From: Betaproteobacteria bacterium
Lineage (GTDB): Bacteria > Pseudomonadota > Gammaproteobacteria > Burkholderiales > SG8-41
DNA length: 58,610 nucleotides
Assembly: GCA_021732605.1 (NCBI GenBank)
Contig: JAKFUS010000037.1
Location: 1 to 58,610 of the forward strand
Direction of reading: 5' to 3'
Positions 34,270-43,978 of this stretch are shown piece after piece. A model generated the notes under the pieces. It did no database searches, had not been told where the DNA came from, and saw nothing but the letters and a program-made list of their open reading frames with translations. Position numbers and translations under genes: made by a program. Within the stretch, counting starts at the first letter, position 1, and each line of letters opens with the position of its first letter.

Positions 34270-37002
34270 ATGGCCATGAACGCCGACCACATCATCGCTG
34301 CTGCTGCGCGCTACAGCCGCTATCTGCAGCGTTTGCTCACGGCACGGCCGGGATTACTGAAGACAACGGAAGTGGCGCAACCGTTCACTGCGCAAGACAT
34401 GCAGGCGGAATTGGCCGCTGCCGCCATCATCGACGACGCCACCCTTGGCCGCGCGCTGCGCCGCCTGCGCCAACGGATCATGGCGCGACTGATTGTGCGC
34501 GACCTCGGTGGACTTGCGGACCTCGACGAAGTTGTCGGCACGGTCACCCAACTTGCCGAAATCGCCATTCGCACCGCCGTCGCGCAGCTTCACAGCGCCC
34601 TCGCGACCGCGCACGGCGAACCCCGCGGCGCAAGCAACGGCGCACTGCAGCAATTGCACGTGGTGGGTATGGGCAAGCTCGGCGGCGCCGAGCTCAACGC
34701 CTCTTCCGACATCGACCTGGTGCTGGTCTATCCCGAGGAAGGCGACACTGACGGCGCACGCACCCTCAGCAACCATGAATTCTTCACGCGACTGACGCGG
34801 CGGCTGATCGGCGCGCTGAACGAATGGACCGAGGACGGTTTTGTGTTTCGCGTCGATACAAGGCTGCGACCGTACGGTGACAGCGGCCCGCTGGTGGTCA
34901 GCTTCGACATGCTCGAAAACTACTTGATCACCCAGGGCCGCGCCTGGGAGCGCTATGCCTGGATCAAGGGCCGCGTGCTGACCGGCGACCAGCAGGATGC
35001 ATTGCTGGCGCTGGTGCGTCCGTTCGTGTTCCGCCGGCATCTCGATTACGGCGCCTTCGCCGCGATGCGCAGCCTGCACAGCCAGGTGCGGCATGAAGTC
35101 AATCGCCGTGACCGGCTTGATGATATCAAGCTCGGCCCCGGCGGCATTCGTGAAATCGAGTTCATCGCCCAGGTCTTCCAACTGATCCGCGGCGGGCACG
35201 AGCACTCGCTGCAGCAGCAATCGACGCTGCCGGTGCTGCAGGCGCTGGGCGACCGCCAGTTCATTGCCCCCGCTGCGGTTGCCGAATTGCGCACCGCCTA
35301 TATTTTCCTGCGCAACCTGGAGCACCGGCTGCAATACCGCGACGACCAGCAGACCCAGGCGCTGCCGGTGGATCCTGAGGCGCGCGCGCTGCTTGCGGAA
35401 TGCATGGGGTTCATGGACGAGGCCGGATTCATCGCCGCCCTCGCAGAGCATCGCGCGGCAGTATCGCTGCATTTTGAGGCCATTTTTGGCGAATCCGACA
35501 CCACCGGGCATCCGCTCTCCGCGCTGTGGCAGGAGCAAGCCGAAGAAAATGACGGAAAAACCGACGCCGACAGCGCCGCGCTGGAAAAACTGGTGAGACT
35601 CGGATTTACTCAGGCGCCTGAACTCTACCGGCGGCTGGCGTTGTTCCGCAACGGCAGCCGTTACCGGCAGATGCCGGCGGCCAGCCAGCGCCGGCTCGAC
35701 CGCCTGGTGCCGGCGGCCATCGCCAGCGCAGCCTCCCGCGGCAATCCTGATGCCACCGCAGAGCGCCTGCTCGCGCTGTTCGAGAGCATCAGCCGGCGGG
35801 AAGCCTACCTTGCGCTGCTGCACGAATATCCGCATGCGCTGGAGCGCGTCGCCGACCTGATGAGTGCCAGCCCGTGGGTCGCGCAATACATCACGCAACA
35901 CCCGATACTGCTTGATGAATTGCTTGACGCCCGTAACTTGCTGGCGGCGCCTGACTGGGCCGCACTGCGCGCCACGCTGCGCACCGGTCTTGACTCGGCC
36001 GAGGGAGACATTGAACGGCAAATGGACCTGCTGCGGCACTTCAAGAACACACAGACGCTGCACTGCATTGCCCAGGATCTCTCCGGCACACTGCCGCTGG
36101 AAACCCTGAGTGACCAGTTGTCCGACCTGGCCTGCGTGATCCTCGAAGAGGTGTTGCGTCTGTGCTGGCAGGGATTGCGCCAGCGGCACTGCGCCACGCC
36201 GCGGTTCGCCATCGTCGGTTACGGCAAACTCGGCGGCAAGGAACTGGGGTACGCCTCGGACCTCGACATCGTGTTTGTTTATGACGATGCAGCGCCCGAG
36301 GCCGCCGAAAACTATGCGCGCCTCGCCCAGCGCATCAACCACTGGCTGACCAGCATCACCGCCGCCGGCGTGCTCTACGAAACCGATCTCCGGCTGCGCC
36401 CGGACGGTATCAGCGGGCTGCTGGTGACGCCGCTGGAGAGCATGCGCCAGTATCAGCTGCAGCAGGCCTGGTTGTGGGAACACCAGGCGCTGACGCGGGC
36501 ACGCAGCGTGGCCGGCGACGCTGCAATCAGCAGCGCTTTCGAGGAACTGCGGATCACGGTGCTGCGCAAACCGCGCGTGTTGCCCGCACTGCGCGGGGAA
36601 ATCATCAGCATGCGCCGGAAAATGCTCGCCGCGCACCCCAACACCAGCAAGCTCTTCGACATCAAGCACGATCCGGGCGGCATCATTGACGTTGAGTTCA
36701 TGGTGCAGTACCTGGTACTGGGCCACGCGCAAAACCATGCCGCTCTGACCGCCAATGCCGGCAACCTCGCGCTGCTCAAAACCGCAGCCGGCCTGGGATT
36801 GATCACCGACGCCGACGCGACAGCGGTGCGCGGCGCTTACCGCCAGTTCCGCGAACTGCAACACCAGTTGCGACTCGCTGGCGAACGCTATGCGCGCGTG
36901 GAGCCGCAGAAAGTGGCGATTTCGGTGGGTGCAGTGAGCGCGTTGTGGAAAACGCTGTTTGGAGAGGCTGCGGGCGACCCGGACCCTGCGGCTAAACCGT
37001 GA
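34270..37002 (+). CDS. glnE: Bifunctional glutamine synthetase adenylyltransferase/adenylyl-removing enzyme
   Basis: A 910-residue enzyme that adds AMP to glutamine synthetase and removes it, under PII control, to regulate nitrogen assimilation. It has two nucleotidyltransferase domains. The N-terminal (removing) one has GKLGGAELNASSDIDLVLVY (about residues 134-153). The C-terminal (adding) one has YGKLGGKELGYASDLDIVFV (about 651-670). Each is followed by a helical PII-associated region. The 3' end overlaps the convergent cyclase gene by 11 bases. Confidence 0.97.
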   Translation: MAMNADHIIAAAARYSRYLQRLLTARPGLLKTTEVAQPFTAQDMQAELAAAAIIDDATLGRALRRLRQRIMARLIVRDLGGLADLDEVVGTVTQLAEIAIRTAVAQLHSALATAHGEPRGASNGALQQLHVVGMGKLGGAELNASSDIDLVLVYPEEGDTDGARTLSNHEFFTRLTRRLIGALNEWTEDGFVFRVDTRLRPYGDSGPLVVSFDMLENYLITQGRAWERYAWIKGRVLTGDQQDALLALVRPFVFRRHLDYGAFAAMRSLHSQVRHEVNRRDRLDDIKLGPGGIREIEFIAQVFQLIRGGHEHSLQQQSTLPVLQALGDRQFIAPAAVAELRTAYIFLRNLEHRLQYRDDQQTQALPVDPEARALLAECMGFMDEAGFIAALAEHRAAVSLHFEAIFGESDTTGHPLSALWQEQAEENDGKTDADSAALEKLVRLGFTQAPELYRRLALFRNGSRYRQMPAASQRRLDRLVPAAIASAASRGNPDATAERLLALFESISRREAYLALLHEYPHALERVADLMSASPWVAQYITQHPILLDELLDARNLLAAPDWAALRATLRTGLDSAEGDIERQMDLLRHFKNTQTLHCIAQDLSGTLPLETLSDQLSDLACVILEEVLRLCWQGLRQRHCATPRFAIVGYGKLGGKELGYASDLDIVFVYDDAAPEAAENYARLAQRINHWLTSITAAGVLYETDLRLRPDGISGLLVTPLESMRQYQLQQAWLWEHQALTRARSVAGDAAISSAFEELRITVLRKPRVLPALRGEIISMRRKMLAAHPNTSKLFDIKHDPGGIIDVEFMVQYLVLGHAQNHAALTANAGNLALLKTAAGLGLITDADATAVRGAYRQFRELQHQLRLAGERYARVEPQKVAISVGAVSALWKTLFGEAAGDPDPAAKP

Positions 37003-38299
37003 CGTCGCGCAGGTGGGGCGCCAGGTTGATCAGGCGATAAACTTCGATATTGCCCTTACCCTTGCCGGTAATACTCATCGGGCCTTCGAACTCGAACTGG
37101 GTTTTGGACCGTTTGTAAGTCATCGAGTCAACCAGTATCACGCCAGAACCCGCCTCGCCGGTAACCCGGCTCGCGGTGTTGACGGTGTCGCCCCACAGGT
37201 CATAGATGAATTTGCGGGTGCCGATCACCCCGGCAACCACCGGACCGGAGCAGATGCCGACATGGATACCGAGAGTCATGCGTTTTCTCTCGGACAGTTC
37301 CGCCATGTACTTGCGCATTTCCAGCGCCAGCCGCAGCATCGCTGCCGTGTAATCGCGGGCATCGACCGCAAAATCAATGCCGTCATGCTCAATCAGTCCG
37401 CCGGCCACCATGTAGGCATCGCCGATGGTCTTGATTTTCTCCAGTCGGTGAAACTCCGCCATCGCGTCGAATCGCGAAAACACCTCGTTCAGCAACTCCA
37501 CCATCGCTTTGGGTGGCACTTCCTCGGCCAGGCGGGTGAAGTCGATGATGTCGGCAAACATCACGGTCACGTCGGCAAAACCGTCGGCAATGATGCCCTT
37601 CTGGTCCTTCAGCCGCTGCGCGATCGGCGCCGGCAGGATGTTGAGCAGCAAGGACTCCGACTTCTCCTGCTCGATGCGCAGCAGGTGATTCTGCTCGCTG
37701 ACTGCCGCTGCCAGCTTGTCGCGCTCGCGCACGAAAAAACTGATCAGCAGGTACATGATCGTGGACATCGCCGCAAAATTCAGCGTGAAAAACACCGCGA
37801 TGCTCTGCATGGTGACGCCGGACTCGACACCGAAGGTCAGCCAGTAGTCGAAAAAACCCGAAATCGCCGTCAATATGATGTATGCGGCAAACCACGGCAG
37901 CGACGGCCGCGCACCCTGGAAAATCATCACCCCCACCGGCGCCAGCAGCGCCCACAGCGCGACGCCGGAGGAACTGACGTAACTGCCGATGCTCCACTGC
38001 ATGATGAACGGCATGAACAGGAACAAACTGACCTGCAATGTGCGAAACACCGCAAAATTCAGCGTGTAGATGTAATACGCCAGGGATACCGCGGAAACAG
38101 CCAGGTAGCTCAAAGGCACGGTCGAGGAAAATTTGATGCCCATGGCCCAGTAGAGCGCGAGCCACAGCACCGACCCAAAACCCATCAGTCCGCAGGAAAA
38201 AATCAGCAGCGTCTTGTTGAGCTTTTCCTGCTCGCTGTCCTGCTCGGTAATGATGCGGTCACTCAAACCATTGAGCCACGCACGCAGGTTTGCCAGCAT
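36992..38299 (-). CDS. Membrane-bound class III adenylate cyclase
   Basis: A 435-residue protein with six predicted membrane segments in residues 28-185, a short coiled coil (AAAVSEQNHLLRIEQEKSES) and a cyclase domain at about 225-420. Catalytic elements visible: first metal Asp in VMFADIIDFTRLAE, Lys-bearing EKIKTIGDAYMVAGG, and DLWGDTVNTASR with transition-state Asn and Arg. Lys in EKIK and Asp in IYDLWG favour ATP over GTP. Its product could serve the CNB-domain protein at 25777-26319. Convergent with glnE, overlapping by 11 bases. Confidence 0.93.
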   Translation of the reverse strand: MLANLRAWLNGLSDRIITEQDSEQEKLNKTLLIFSCGLMGFGSVLWLALYWAMGIKFSSTVPLSYLAVSAVSLAYYIYTLNFAVFRTLQVSLFLFMPFIMQWSIGSYVSSSGVALWALLAPVGVMIFQGARPSLPWFAAYIILTAISGFFDYWLTFGVESGVTMQSIAVFFTLNFAAMSTIMYLLISFFVRERDKLAAAVSEQNHLLRIEQEKSESLLLNILPAPIAQRLKDQKGIIADGFADVTVMFADIIDFTRLAEEVPPKAMVELLNEVFSRFDAMAEFHRLEKIKTIGDAYMVAGGLIEHDGIDFAVDARDYTAAMLRLALEMRKYMAELSERKRMTLGIHVGICSGPVVAGVIGTRKFIYDLWGDTVNTASRVTGEAGSGVILVDSMTYKRSKTQFEFEGPMSITGKGKGNIEVYRLINLAPHLRDVTV

Positions 38300-38590
38300 T
38301 CAGTCTCCCCATCGGAACCGCCGGATGCCGGCTGGAACCGCCCCTTTTTATCAAGGCGCTATTGTATCCGGTAACCGGATTTACTTGGTCACGCTTGTGG
38401 GCAATGGGCAAATTTTCCGCCCCGGCATACAAATCGGCTAAAATGTTCCGTCGTAGTGCGGGGGTAACCGGCAGTGCGGGGTAACGGACCGGCGCAGCCG
38501 CAACACCGGGCCGCCAGACGCTTCCGACCTGTAAAAGCACCCCCAACCAACCATTCAGCACTTTTAAAAAACAACCTGGAGAACTTCGGC

Positions 38591-39517
38591 ATGTCGATGG
38601 CTGATCGCGACGGGCAAATCTGGCAGGACGGGAAACTGGTGCCCTGGCGCGAGGCAACAACGCACGTCCTGACCCATTCCCTGCATTACGGGCTGGCCGT
38701 GTTCGAAGGTGTGCGGGCCTACAACACCGACATCGGCACCGCCATTTTCCGGCTGAAGGAACACACCGAGCGGTTATTCAACTCGGCGCACATCTACATG
38801 ATGAAAATCCCGTATTCCCGGGAAGTGCTGATGGAGGCGCAGAAGGAAGTCGTGCGCGCCAACAAACTCGAATCCTGCTACATCCGGCCCATCGCCTTCT
38901 ACGGTTCGGAAAAAATGGGCGTGTCGCCGAAGGGCGCCAGCGTGCATGTCGCCATTGCTGCCTGGCCATGGGGCGCCTACCTCGGCACCGAGGCGCTGGA
39001 AAAAGGCATCCGCGTCAAAACATCGTCCCACGCCCGTCACCATGTCAACGTGTCGATGTGCCGCGCCAAATACTCCGGCACCTACGCCAATTCGATTCTT
39101 GCCAACCTCGAAGCCACCGAACACGGCTACGACGAGGGCCTGCTGCTGGATGTCGATGGTTTTGTCGCCGAAGGTTCGGGTGAAAACCTGTTCATGGTCA
39201 AAAACGGCAAGCTCTACGAGCCGGAACTGACCAGTTCGCTGATCGGCATCACCCGCGACGCCATCATCACACTGGCCCGGGAAATGGGTTACGAAGTCGC
39301 CGCACGACGCATCACCCGCGACGATCTCTACATCGCCGACGAGGCTTTTTTCACCGGCACCGCTGCCGAAGTCACTCCCATCCGCGAACTTGACGGACGG
39401 ATGATCGGCGACGGCAAACGTGGCCCGATCACGGCCCGTCTGCAGAAAAAATTCTTCGAATGCGTCAACGGCAAGGCCCCCGAGCACCACGGCTGGTTAT
39501 CGCCCGTAGCCGCCTGA
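38591..39517 (+). CDS. ilvE: Branched-chain amino acid aminotransferase
   Basis: A 308-residue fold-type IV PLP enzyme catalysing the last step of Leu, Ile and Val synthesis. PLP Lys is in MCRAKYSGTYANS (about residue 159). The family segments HYGLAVFEGVRAY and DGFVAEGSGENLFMVKNG are present. The ATG at 38591 is preceded by CTGGAG. The upstream 38300-38590 contains a possible -10 (TAAAAT, 38439-38444) but no gene. Followed after 7 bases by the zinc-finger gene, the usual betaproteobacterial order. Confidence 0.96.
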   Translation: MSMADRDGQIWQDGKLVPWREATTHVLTHSLHYGLAVFEGVRAYNTDIGTAIFRLKEHTERLFNSAHIYMMKIPYSREVLMEAQKEVVRANKLESCYIRPIAFYGSEKMGVSPKGASVHVAIAAWPWGAYLGTEALEKGIRVKTSSHARHHVNVSMCRAKYSGTYANSILANLEATEHGYDEGLLLDVDGFVAEGSGENLFMVKNGKLYEPELTSSLIGITRDAIITLAREMGYEVAARRITRDDLYIADEAFFTGTAAEVTPIRELDGRMIGDGKRGPITARLQKKFFECVNGKAPEHHGWLSPVAA

Positions 39518-39524
39518 GGCAATC

Positions 39525-39740
39525 ATGAGTTCACCCACTGATAACCTCATTGCAAACAAATCACGACTGATCGAAGTCACCGCAGCCGACCTGCCGCTGC
39601 ATTGCCCGACGCCGGCGATGCAGCTATGGAACGCGCACCCGCGGGTGTTCCTGCCGATTGAAAATACCGGCGAGGCACTGTGCCCGTACTGCGGTACCCG
39701 CTACACGCTGCAAGGCGGCGCGGGCGCCGGCCACCACTGA
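39525..39740 (+). CDS. Small CHCC-type zinc-finger protein
   Basis: A 71-residue protein with one Cys, one His and a Cys pair: LHCPTPAMQLW, AHPRVFLPIE, LCPYCGTRYTL. This is the zf-CHCC fold, similar to mitochondrial NDUFS6-like proteins, and is found between ilvE and waaF in betaproteobacteria. Function unknown. Zinc binding is inferred from the ligands. Confidence 0.88.
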   Translation: MSSPTDNLIANKSRLIEVTAADLPLHCPTPAMQLWNAHPRVFLPIENTGEALCPYCGTRYTLQGGAGAGHH

Positions 39741-39794
39741 TGCACGGCGCGCGGCTCCCTCTCCGCGCTCAGTGCCGACGATGACCCGCTGCCG

Positions 39795-40820
39795 ATGAGC
39801 ACTCAGCAGCACATCCTCATTGTTGGTCCGTCCTGGGTAGGCGATACCGTAATCTCGCAGTCGCTGCTGAAACTGCTGGTGCAGCAAAACCCTACCGCCA
39901 AGATTGACTACCTCGCGCCGCCGTGGACACTGCCGCTGCTCGCGCGCATGCCTGAGGTGCGGCATGGCATCAGCAATCCCTTCGGCCATGGTGCGCTCCG
40001 CTTCGGCGCCCGCCACGCCATGGGTAAAACGCTGCGCGACCAACACTATGACCATGCAGTGGTGCTGCCGAATTCGTGGAAATCGGCGTTGATCCCTTGG
40101 TCAGCCGGCATTGCGCGGCGCACCGGCTTTCGCGGCGAAGCGCGCTGGGGCCTGCTCAACGATGTGCGGCGGCTCGATGCCGCTGCGCTGCCGCAGATGG
40201 TGCAGCGCTTTGCCGTGCTGGCGCAGCCCGCGGGCTCAACGCTGCCTGCCCCGCTGCCCTTGCCGGCGCTGCAATCCACCACAGCGCAACAACAAGCGCT
40301 GCTGGCGCGACTCGGGTTGTCGACGGATAAACCGGTGGTCGCGTTTTGTCCGGGCGCCGAATACGGACCGGCCAAACGCTGGCCTGAAGCGCATTTCGCC
40401 GCGCTCGCGCGTTTGCTTGCGGCGCGCGGATGCGCAGTCTGGCTGGTCGGCTCACCAAAAGATCATGCGGTCGCAGAAACCATTGCCGCGGCAAGTGCCG
40501 GTGTCTGTATCAACCTCTGCGGCAAAACCGATATCGCCGAGGCCGCCGACCTGCTCGCCGCATCGCGGCTGGTGGTCAGCAACGACTCGGGCTTGATGCA
40601 CATTGCAGCCGCAGTCGGCCGCCCGGTGATCGCGCTCTACGGTTCAAGCTCGCCGCAGTTCACGCCGCCGCTGAGCATTGACGCGCGCATTCTCACACTG
40701 GGTATTGAGTGCAGCCCCTGCTTCCAGCGCGAATGTCCCCTGGGCCATTTCAAATGCCTCAAGGACCTGTCACCGGAACGCGTTTTCGCTGCAATCGACT
40801 TTGCTAGAATCGGCGCCTGA
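39795..40820 (+). CDS. waaF: Lipopolysaccharide heptosyltransferase II
   Basis: A 341-residue glycosyltransferase (family 9) adding the second heptose to the LPS inner core on the cytoplasmic face. Motifs: LIVGPSWVGDTVISQSLLK (N-terminal substrate lobe), FCPGAEYGPAKRWP and NDSGLMHIAAAVGRPV (ADP-heptose lobe). The ATG at 39795 reads STQQHILIVGPS. Indicates a heptose-containing Gram-negative outer membrane. Confidence 0.95.
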   Translation: MSTQQHILIVGPSWVGDTVISQSLLKLLVQQNPTAKIDYLAPPWTLPLLARMPEVRHGISNPFGHGALRFGARHAMGKTLRDQHYDHAVVLPNSWKSALIPWSAGIARRTGFRGEARWGLLNDVRRLDAAALPQMVQRFAVLAQPAGSTLPAPLPLPALQSTTAQQQALLARLGLSTDKPVVAFCPGAEYGPAKRWPEAHFAALARLLAARGCAVWLVGSPKDHAVAETIAAASAGVCINLCGKTDIAEAADLLAASRLVVSNDSGLMHIAAAVGRPVIALYGSSSPQFTPPLSIDARILTLGIECSPCFQRECPLGHFKCLKDLSPERVFAAIDFARIGA

Positions 40821-40858
40821 TCCGCGCAGGCTGTAAAACGCAGACCCCGGGAGCTGCC

Positions 40859-41296
40859 GTGAAAAAAGCACTGTTCGCGACACCACAGGACGCCGAAACG
40901 GCTTTTTATGATGCTTTCGTCAAACGCGACCTCGAAGCGATGATGGAAGTGTGGTCGGACGATGACGACAGTTACTGCGTACATCCTGGCGGCGCGCGTA
41001 TCTCCGGCATCGACCGCATCCGTGAATCGTGGCGGCAGATTTTCGCCAGCGGCCAGGACCTGCGTTTCAGCTTGCGTGATCAACTACTGATCCACACCAT
41101 GATGCTTGCGGTGCACAGTGTGTACGAACATGTGTTTATCGCCGGCCAGTCTCGCGCACGACAGCCGATGATCGCCACCAACATCTATCAGCGCACGGAA
41201 CGCGGCTGGCGCATGGTGGCGCACCATGCCGCGGCAGCACCTGCATCACTCAGAGCGGAGCCGGACACCGAGTCCGCGACCAAAACGCTGCACTGA
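40859..41296 (+). CDS. NTF2/SnoaL-like (DUF4440-type) protein
   Basis: A 145-residue protein with a cone-shaped NTF2-like domain. It includes TAFYDAFVKRDLEAMMEVWSD, CVHPGG and ATNIYQRTERGWRMVAHH, a pattern shared by small SnoaL/ketosteroid-isomerase-like proteins. GTG start. The biochemical role cannot be deduced. It sits downstream of waaF in many related genomes. Confidence 0.82.
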   Translation: MKKALFATPQDAETAFYDAFVKRDLEAMMEVWSDDDDSYCVHPGGARISGIDRIRESWRQIFASGQDLRFSLRDQLLIHTMMLAVHSVYEHVFIAGQSRARQPMIATNIYQRTERGWRMVAHHAAAAPASLRAEPDTESATKTLH

Positions 41297-41375
41297 TTCC
41301 ACAGCCGTAATCATGTCCGCATAGCGGATTAAAAGTCGTCTTGGCGGGGAGCATCGGCTATACTAAAGTAGTCCG

Positions 41376-41409
41376 TTTTGTGGACGCCAAGTTCCTTTTC
41401 GTGGACACC
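41376..41409 (+). repeat. Short imperfect direct repeat upstream of the comA-like gene
   Basis: TTTTGTGGACGCC (41376-41388) and TTTTCGTGGACACC (41396-41409) are near-identical with about 20-base spacing. The first is also part of the inverted pair GTCC...GGAC. The 179-base gap 41297-41475 has no gene. This could be an operator or the decayed end of an insertion sequence. Confidence 0.35.
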
Positions 41410-41475
41410 ATGTTGCATACGACAAAATCCTCGGCAGCGCACATCCGCAACGCCTCAGCTCATCATTAAAAAATC

Positions 41476-42300
41476 ATGGCCGACCAAAACCCTGTGACCG
41501 AACTTGCGCTGCCGCAGCGCAGCCCCAAGCCGCGCCGCCGCGGCATCACCTCGATGATCGACTTCGGCCCCGACACCTTCGGCTGGTCGGGCGGCGAACG
41601 CGGCATTGCTGATCTGCTCGACGTCGCGGCGAACTACATCGACTACGCCAAGATATACGCAATGAACGCACTGCTGATCCCCGGCGAAGTGGTCAAACGT
41701 ACCACCAAACTCTATCTTGATGCCGGCGTGATGCCCTTTGCCGGCGGCATCCTGTTCGAATACGCCTGGCACCGCAACGAGGTCGAAGGGCTGATTGCGC
41801 TGCTCAAACGACTGGCCATCCCCGGTCTCGAGATTTCCGAAAACTATGTGACGCTGAGCGAAGACGAACGCACGCGGATGATCGACCGTTTTCAGAAGGC
41901 CGGTATCCAGGTGGTCTACGAATTCGGCCGCAAAAATCCCGAAGACCCGCTGAGCCTGGATTACCTTGAGGGCATCGTGCGCTCGGTTGCCGCGCAGGGC
42001 ATTCACCATGTCACCGTCGAACAGTGTGAAATGGATTTGCTCGCCAAGAATTCACCCGAGAGCCTGAAAGCACTGTCGGCGCAGGACTGGTTCGACCATG
42101 TCGTCATCGAAGCCGACCCCTACCGCTTCCCACAGCAGCATGTGCAGATGCTGCGCGACTTCGGTCGCGACGTGAACCTCGCCAACATCGCGCCGGGCCA
42201 GATACTGCGCCTCGAAGGCTTCCGCCAGGGCGTGGGCCGCGCAGTCAACTATTCGCTGCTGTCGGGCGATGATTCCCGCCCTGCCGGCATCACCCCGTAA
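41476..42300 (+). CDS. ComA-like (phosphosulfolactate synthase family) protein
   Basis: A 274-residue TIM-barrel protein matching the ComA family: SMIDFGPDTFGWSGG, AKIYAMNALLIPG, LEISENYVTLSEDERTRMI and QVVYEFGRKNP. True ComA joins sulfite and phosphoenolpyruvate on the way to coenzyme M in methanogens. A betaproteobacterium with respiratory genes is not expected to make coenzyme M in that way, so the reaction here is probably different, perhaps a lyase or synthase on a related C3 acid. It is followed by a TcuA-like flavoprotein and a class II aldolase, suggesting a small catabolic operon. Confidence 0.8.
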   Translation: MADQNPVTELALPQRSPKPRRRGITSMIDFGPDTFGWSGGERGIADLLDVAANYIDYAKIYAMNALLIPGEVVKRTTKLYLDAGVMPFAGGILFEYAWHRNEVEGLIALLKRLAIPGLEISENYVTLSEDERTRMIDRFQKAGIQVVYEFGRKNPEDPLSLDYLEGIVRSVAAQGIHHVTVEQCEMDLLAKNSPESLKALSAQDWFDHVVIEADPYRFPQQHVQMLRDFGRDVNLANIAPGQILRLEGFRQGVGRAVNYSLLSGDDSRPAGITP

Positions 42301-42334
42301 TTTTTTAAGTATTTGTTTTTATTGGTATTTTTAA
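42301..42334 (+). repeat. AT-rich intergenic element, copy 4
   Basis: TAAGTATTTGTTTTTATTGG followed by TATTTTTAAG lies between the ComA-like and TcuA-like genes. This is the clearest match to the consensus of the dispersed element. Confidence 0.55.
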
Positions 42335-42346
42335 GAGATTATTGAA

Positions 42347-43846
42347 ATGAGCAAAGACCTGTTTGGCAGTCCTGATGTAGTGGTGGTCGGCGCCGGCAAT
42401 GCCGCGGCCTGTGCAGCGCTGGCGGCGTGTGAAAGCGGCGGCAAGGTAATCATGCTGGAAGCCGCACCGATCGAAGAATGCGGCGGCAACAGTCGCTATA
42501 CCGCAGGCGCAATGCGCGTGCAGTTCGACGGCGCCGATGATCTCAAACTGATCGTTCCGGACCTGACCGATGATGAAATCAAAAACACCGACTTCGGCAC
42601 CTACACCGCCGATCAGTTCTACGACGACATGGGTCGCGTCACCCAGTACCGCACCGATCCCGACCTTTGTGAAATCCTCGTCTCACGCAGCCTCGAGACA
42701 CTGACGTGGATGCGCAAAAAAGGCGTCAAGTTCCAGGCGAGCTTTGGCCGCCAGGCGATGAAAGTCGACGGCAAGTTCAAATTCTTCGGCGGCCTCGCTG
42801 CGGAAACCTGGGGCGGCGGTCCGGGTCTGGTCGACAACGAACACAAAGCCTGCGAGCGCGAAGGCATCAGGATTTATTACGAAACCCCGGCCACCGGACT
42901 GATCACCGATGACAGTGGCACAATCATCGGCATCAAAGCAAAGCACAAAGGCAAGAACGTAGAGATCCCGTGCAAGGCCGTGGTGCTGGCCTGCGGCGGT
43001 TTCGAATCCAACGCCGAAATGCGCACGCGTTATCTCGGCGCAGGCTGGGATCTGGCCAAAGTTCGAGGCACCCGCTTCAACACCGGCGCCGGCATCCGCA
43101 TGGCGCTCGAAGCCGGCGCCTTGCCTTATGGCCACTGGTCAGGCTGCCACGCCGTGGGCTGGGACATGAATGCGCCCCCTTTCGGCGACCTCGCGGTCGG
43201 CGACAACTTCCAGAAGCACAGTTATCCGATCGGCATCATGATCAACGCCGATGGCGAACGTTTCGTCGATGAAGGTGCGGATATCCGCAACTACACCTAT
43301 GCCAAGTACGGCGCCGTGGTGCTGAACCAGCCGGGCATGTTCGCGTGGCAGGTCTTTGATGCGCAATCGATCCCGCTGCTGCGCGACGAATACCGCATCA
43401 AGCAGGTGACCAAGGTGCGCGCCGACACACTGGAAGAACTGGTGAAAAAACTGGATGGCGTGAATGCCGACAACTGTCTGCGCGAGATCAAGGCCTACAA
43501 CAAGGCGGTACGCAGCGAGGTGCCGTTCAACCTGACAGTCAAAGATGGCCGCCGCACCGAAGGCCTGAAAATCAACAAATCGAACTGGGCGCTGACCATC
43601 GACCAGGCGCCGTTTGAGGCTTATGCGGTGACTTGCGGCGTCACGTTCACCTTCGGCGGCGTCAAGATCAACAACGAAGGAAACGTCGAGGACACCGCTG
43701 GCAAGCCGATTGCCGGCCTGTACGCCGCCGGTGAAATGGTTGGCGGGCTGTTTTATCACAACTACCCGGGCGGCACCGGACTGACCTCAGGCGCCGTCTT
43801 CGGCAAACTCGCCGGCGGTAGCGCCGGCATGTATGCACGACAATAA
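42347..43846 (+). CDS. tcuA: FAD-dependent dehydrogenase, TcuA-like (tricarballylate dehydrogenase)
   Basis: A 499-residue flavoprotein of the fumarate-reductase/succinate-dehydrogenase superfamily. It has the N-terminal FAD site VVVVGAGNAAACAALAACE and an ECGGNSRYTAGAMR stretch typical of TcuA. The C-terminal FAD segment is AGLYAAGEMVGGLFYHNYPGGTGL. TcuA oxidises tricarballylate to cis-aconitate, with electrons passed to TcuB. No TcuB gene is adjacent, so the substrate may differ. It is cytoplasmic, with no signal peptide. Confidence 0.8.
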   Translation: MSKDLFGSPDVVVVGAGNAAACAALAACESGGKVIMLEAAPIEECGGNSRYTAGAMRVQFDGADDLKLIVPDLTDDEIKNTDFGTYTADQFYDDMGRVTQYRTDPDLCEILVSRSLETLTWMRKKGVKFQASFGRQAMKVDGKFKFFGGLAAETWGGGPGLVDNEHKACEREGIRIYYETPATGLITDDSGTIIGIKAKHKGKNVEIPCKAVVLACGGFESNAEMRTRYLGAGWDLAKVRGTRFNTGAGIRMALEAGALPYGHWSGCHAVGWDMNAPPFGDLAVGDNFQKHSYPIGIMINADGERFVDEGADIRNYTYAKYGAVVLNQPGMFAWQVFDAQSIPLLRDEYRIKQVTKVRADTLEELVKKLDGVNADNCLREIKAYNKAVRSEVPFNLTVKDGRRTEGLKINKSNWALTIDQAPFEAYAVTCGVTFTFGGVKINNEGNVEDTAGKPIAGLYAAGEMVGGLFYHNYPGGTGLTSGAVFGKLAGGSAGMYARQ

Positions 43847-43978
43847 GGCACGCAATAAGGCCAAGCCCTGATAACGCACCACATCCAGATGCCCATGTTC
43901 CAGACTGTGAGACACCACCCTTGCGCCCGGCAGGTCCGGGCGTAGAATCCAGCGCACGATCCCCAGAAGGAGTCCGTC

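Noticed and set aside
34098-34295. A 65-codon minus-strand frame across the glnE start
   Set aside because: It is generated by the 12-base tandem repeats, giving a repetitive EWVNEWVDEW peptide, and overlaps glnE.
34354-36864. An 836-codon minus-strand open frame opposite glnE
   Set aside because: Antisense shadow of an unmistakable glnE. Long stop-free antisense frames are expected at this GC content.
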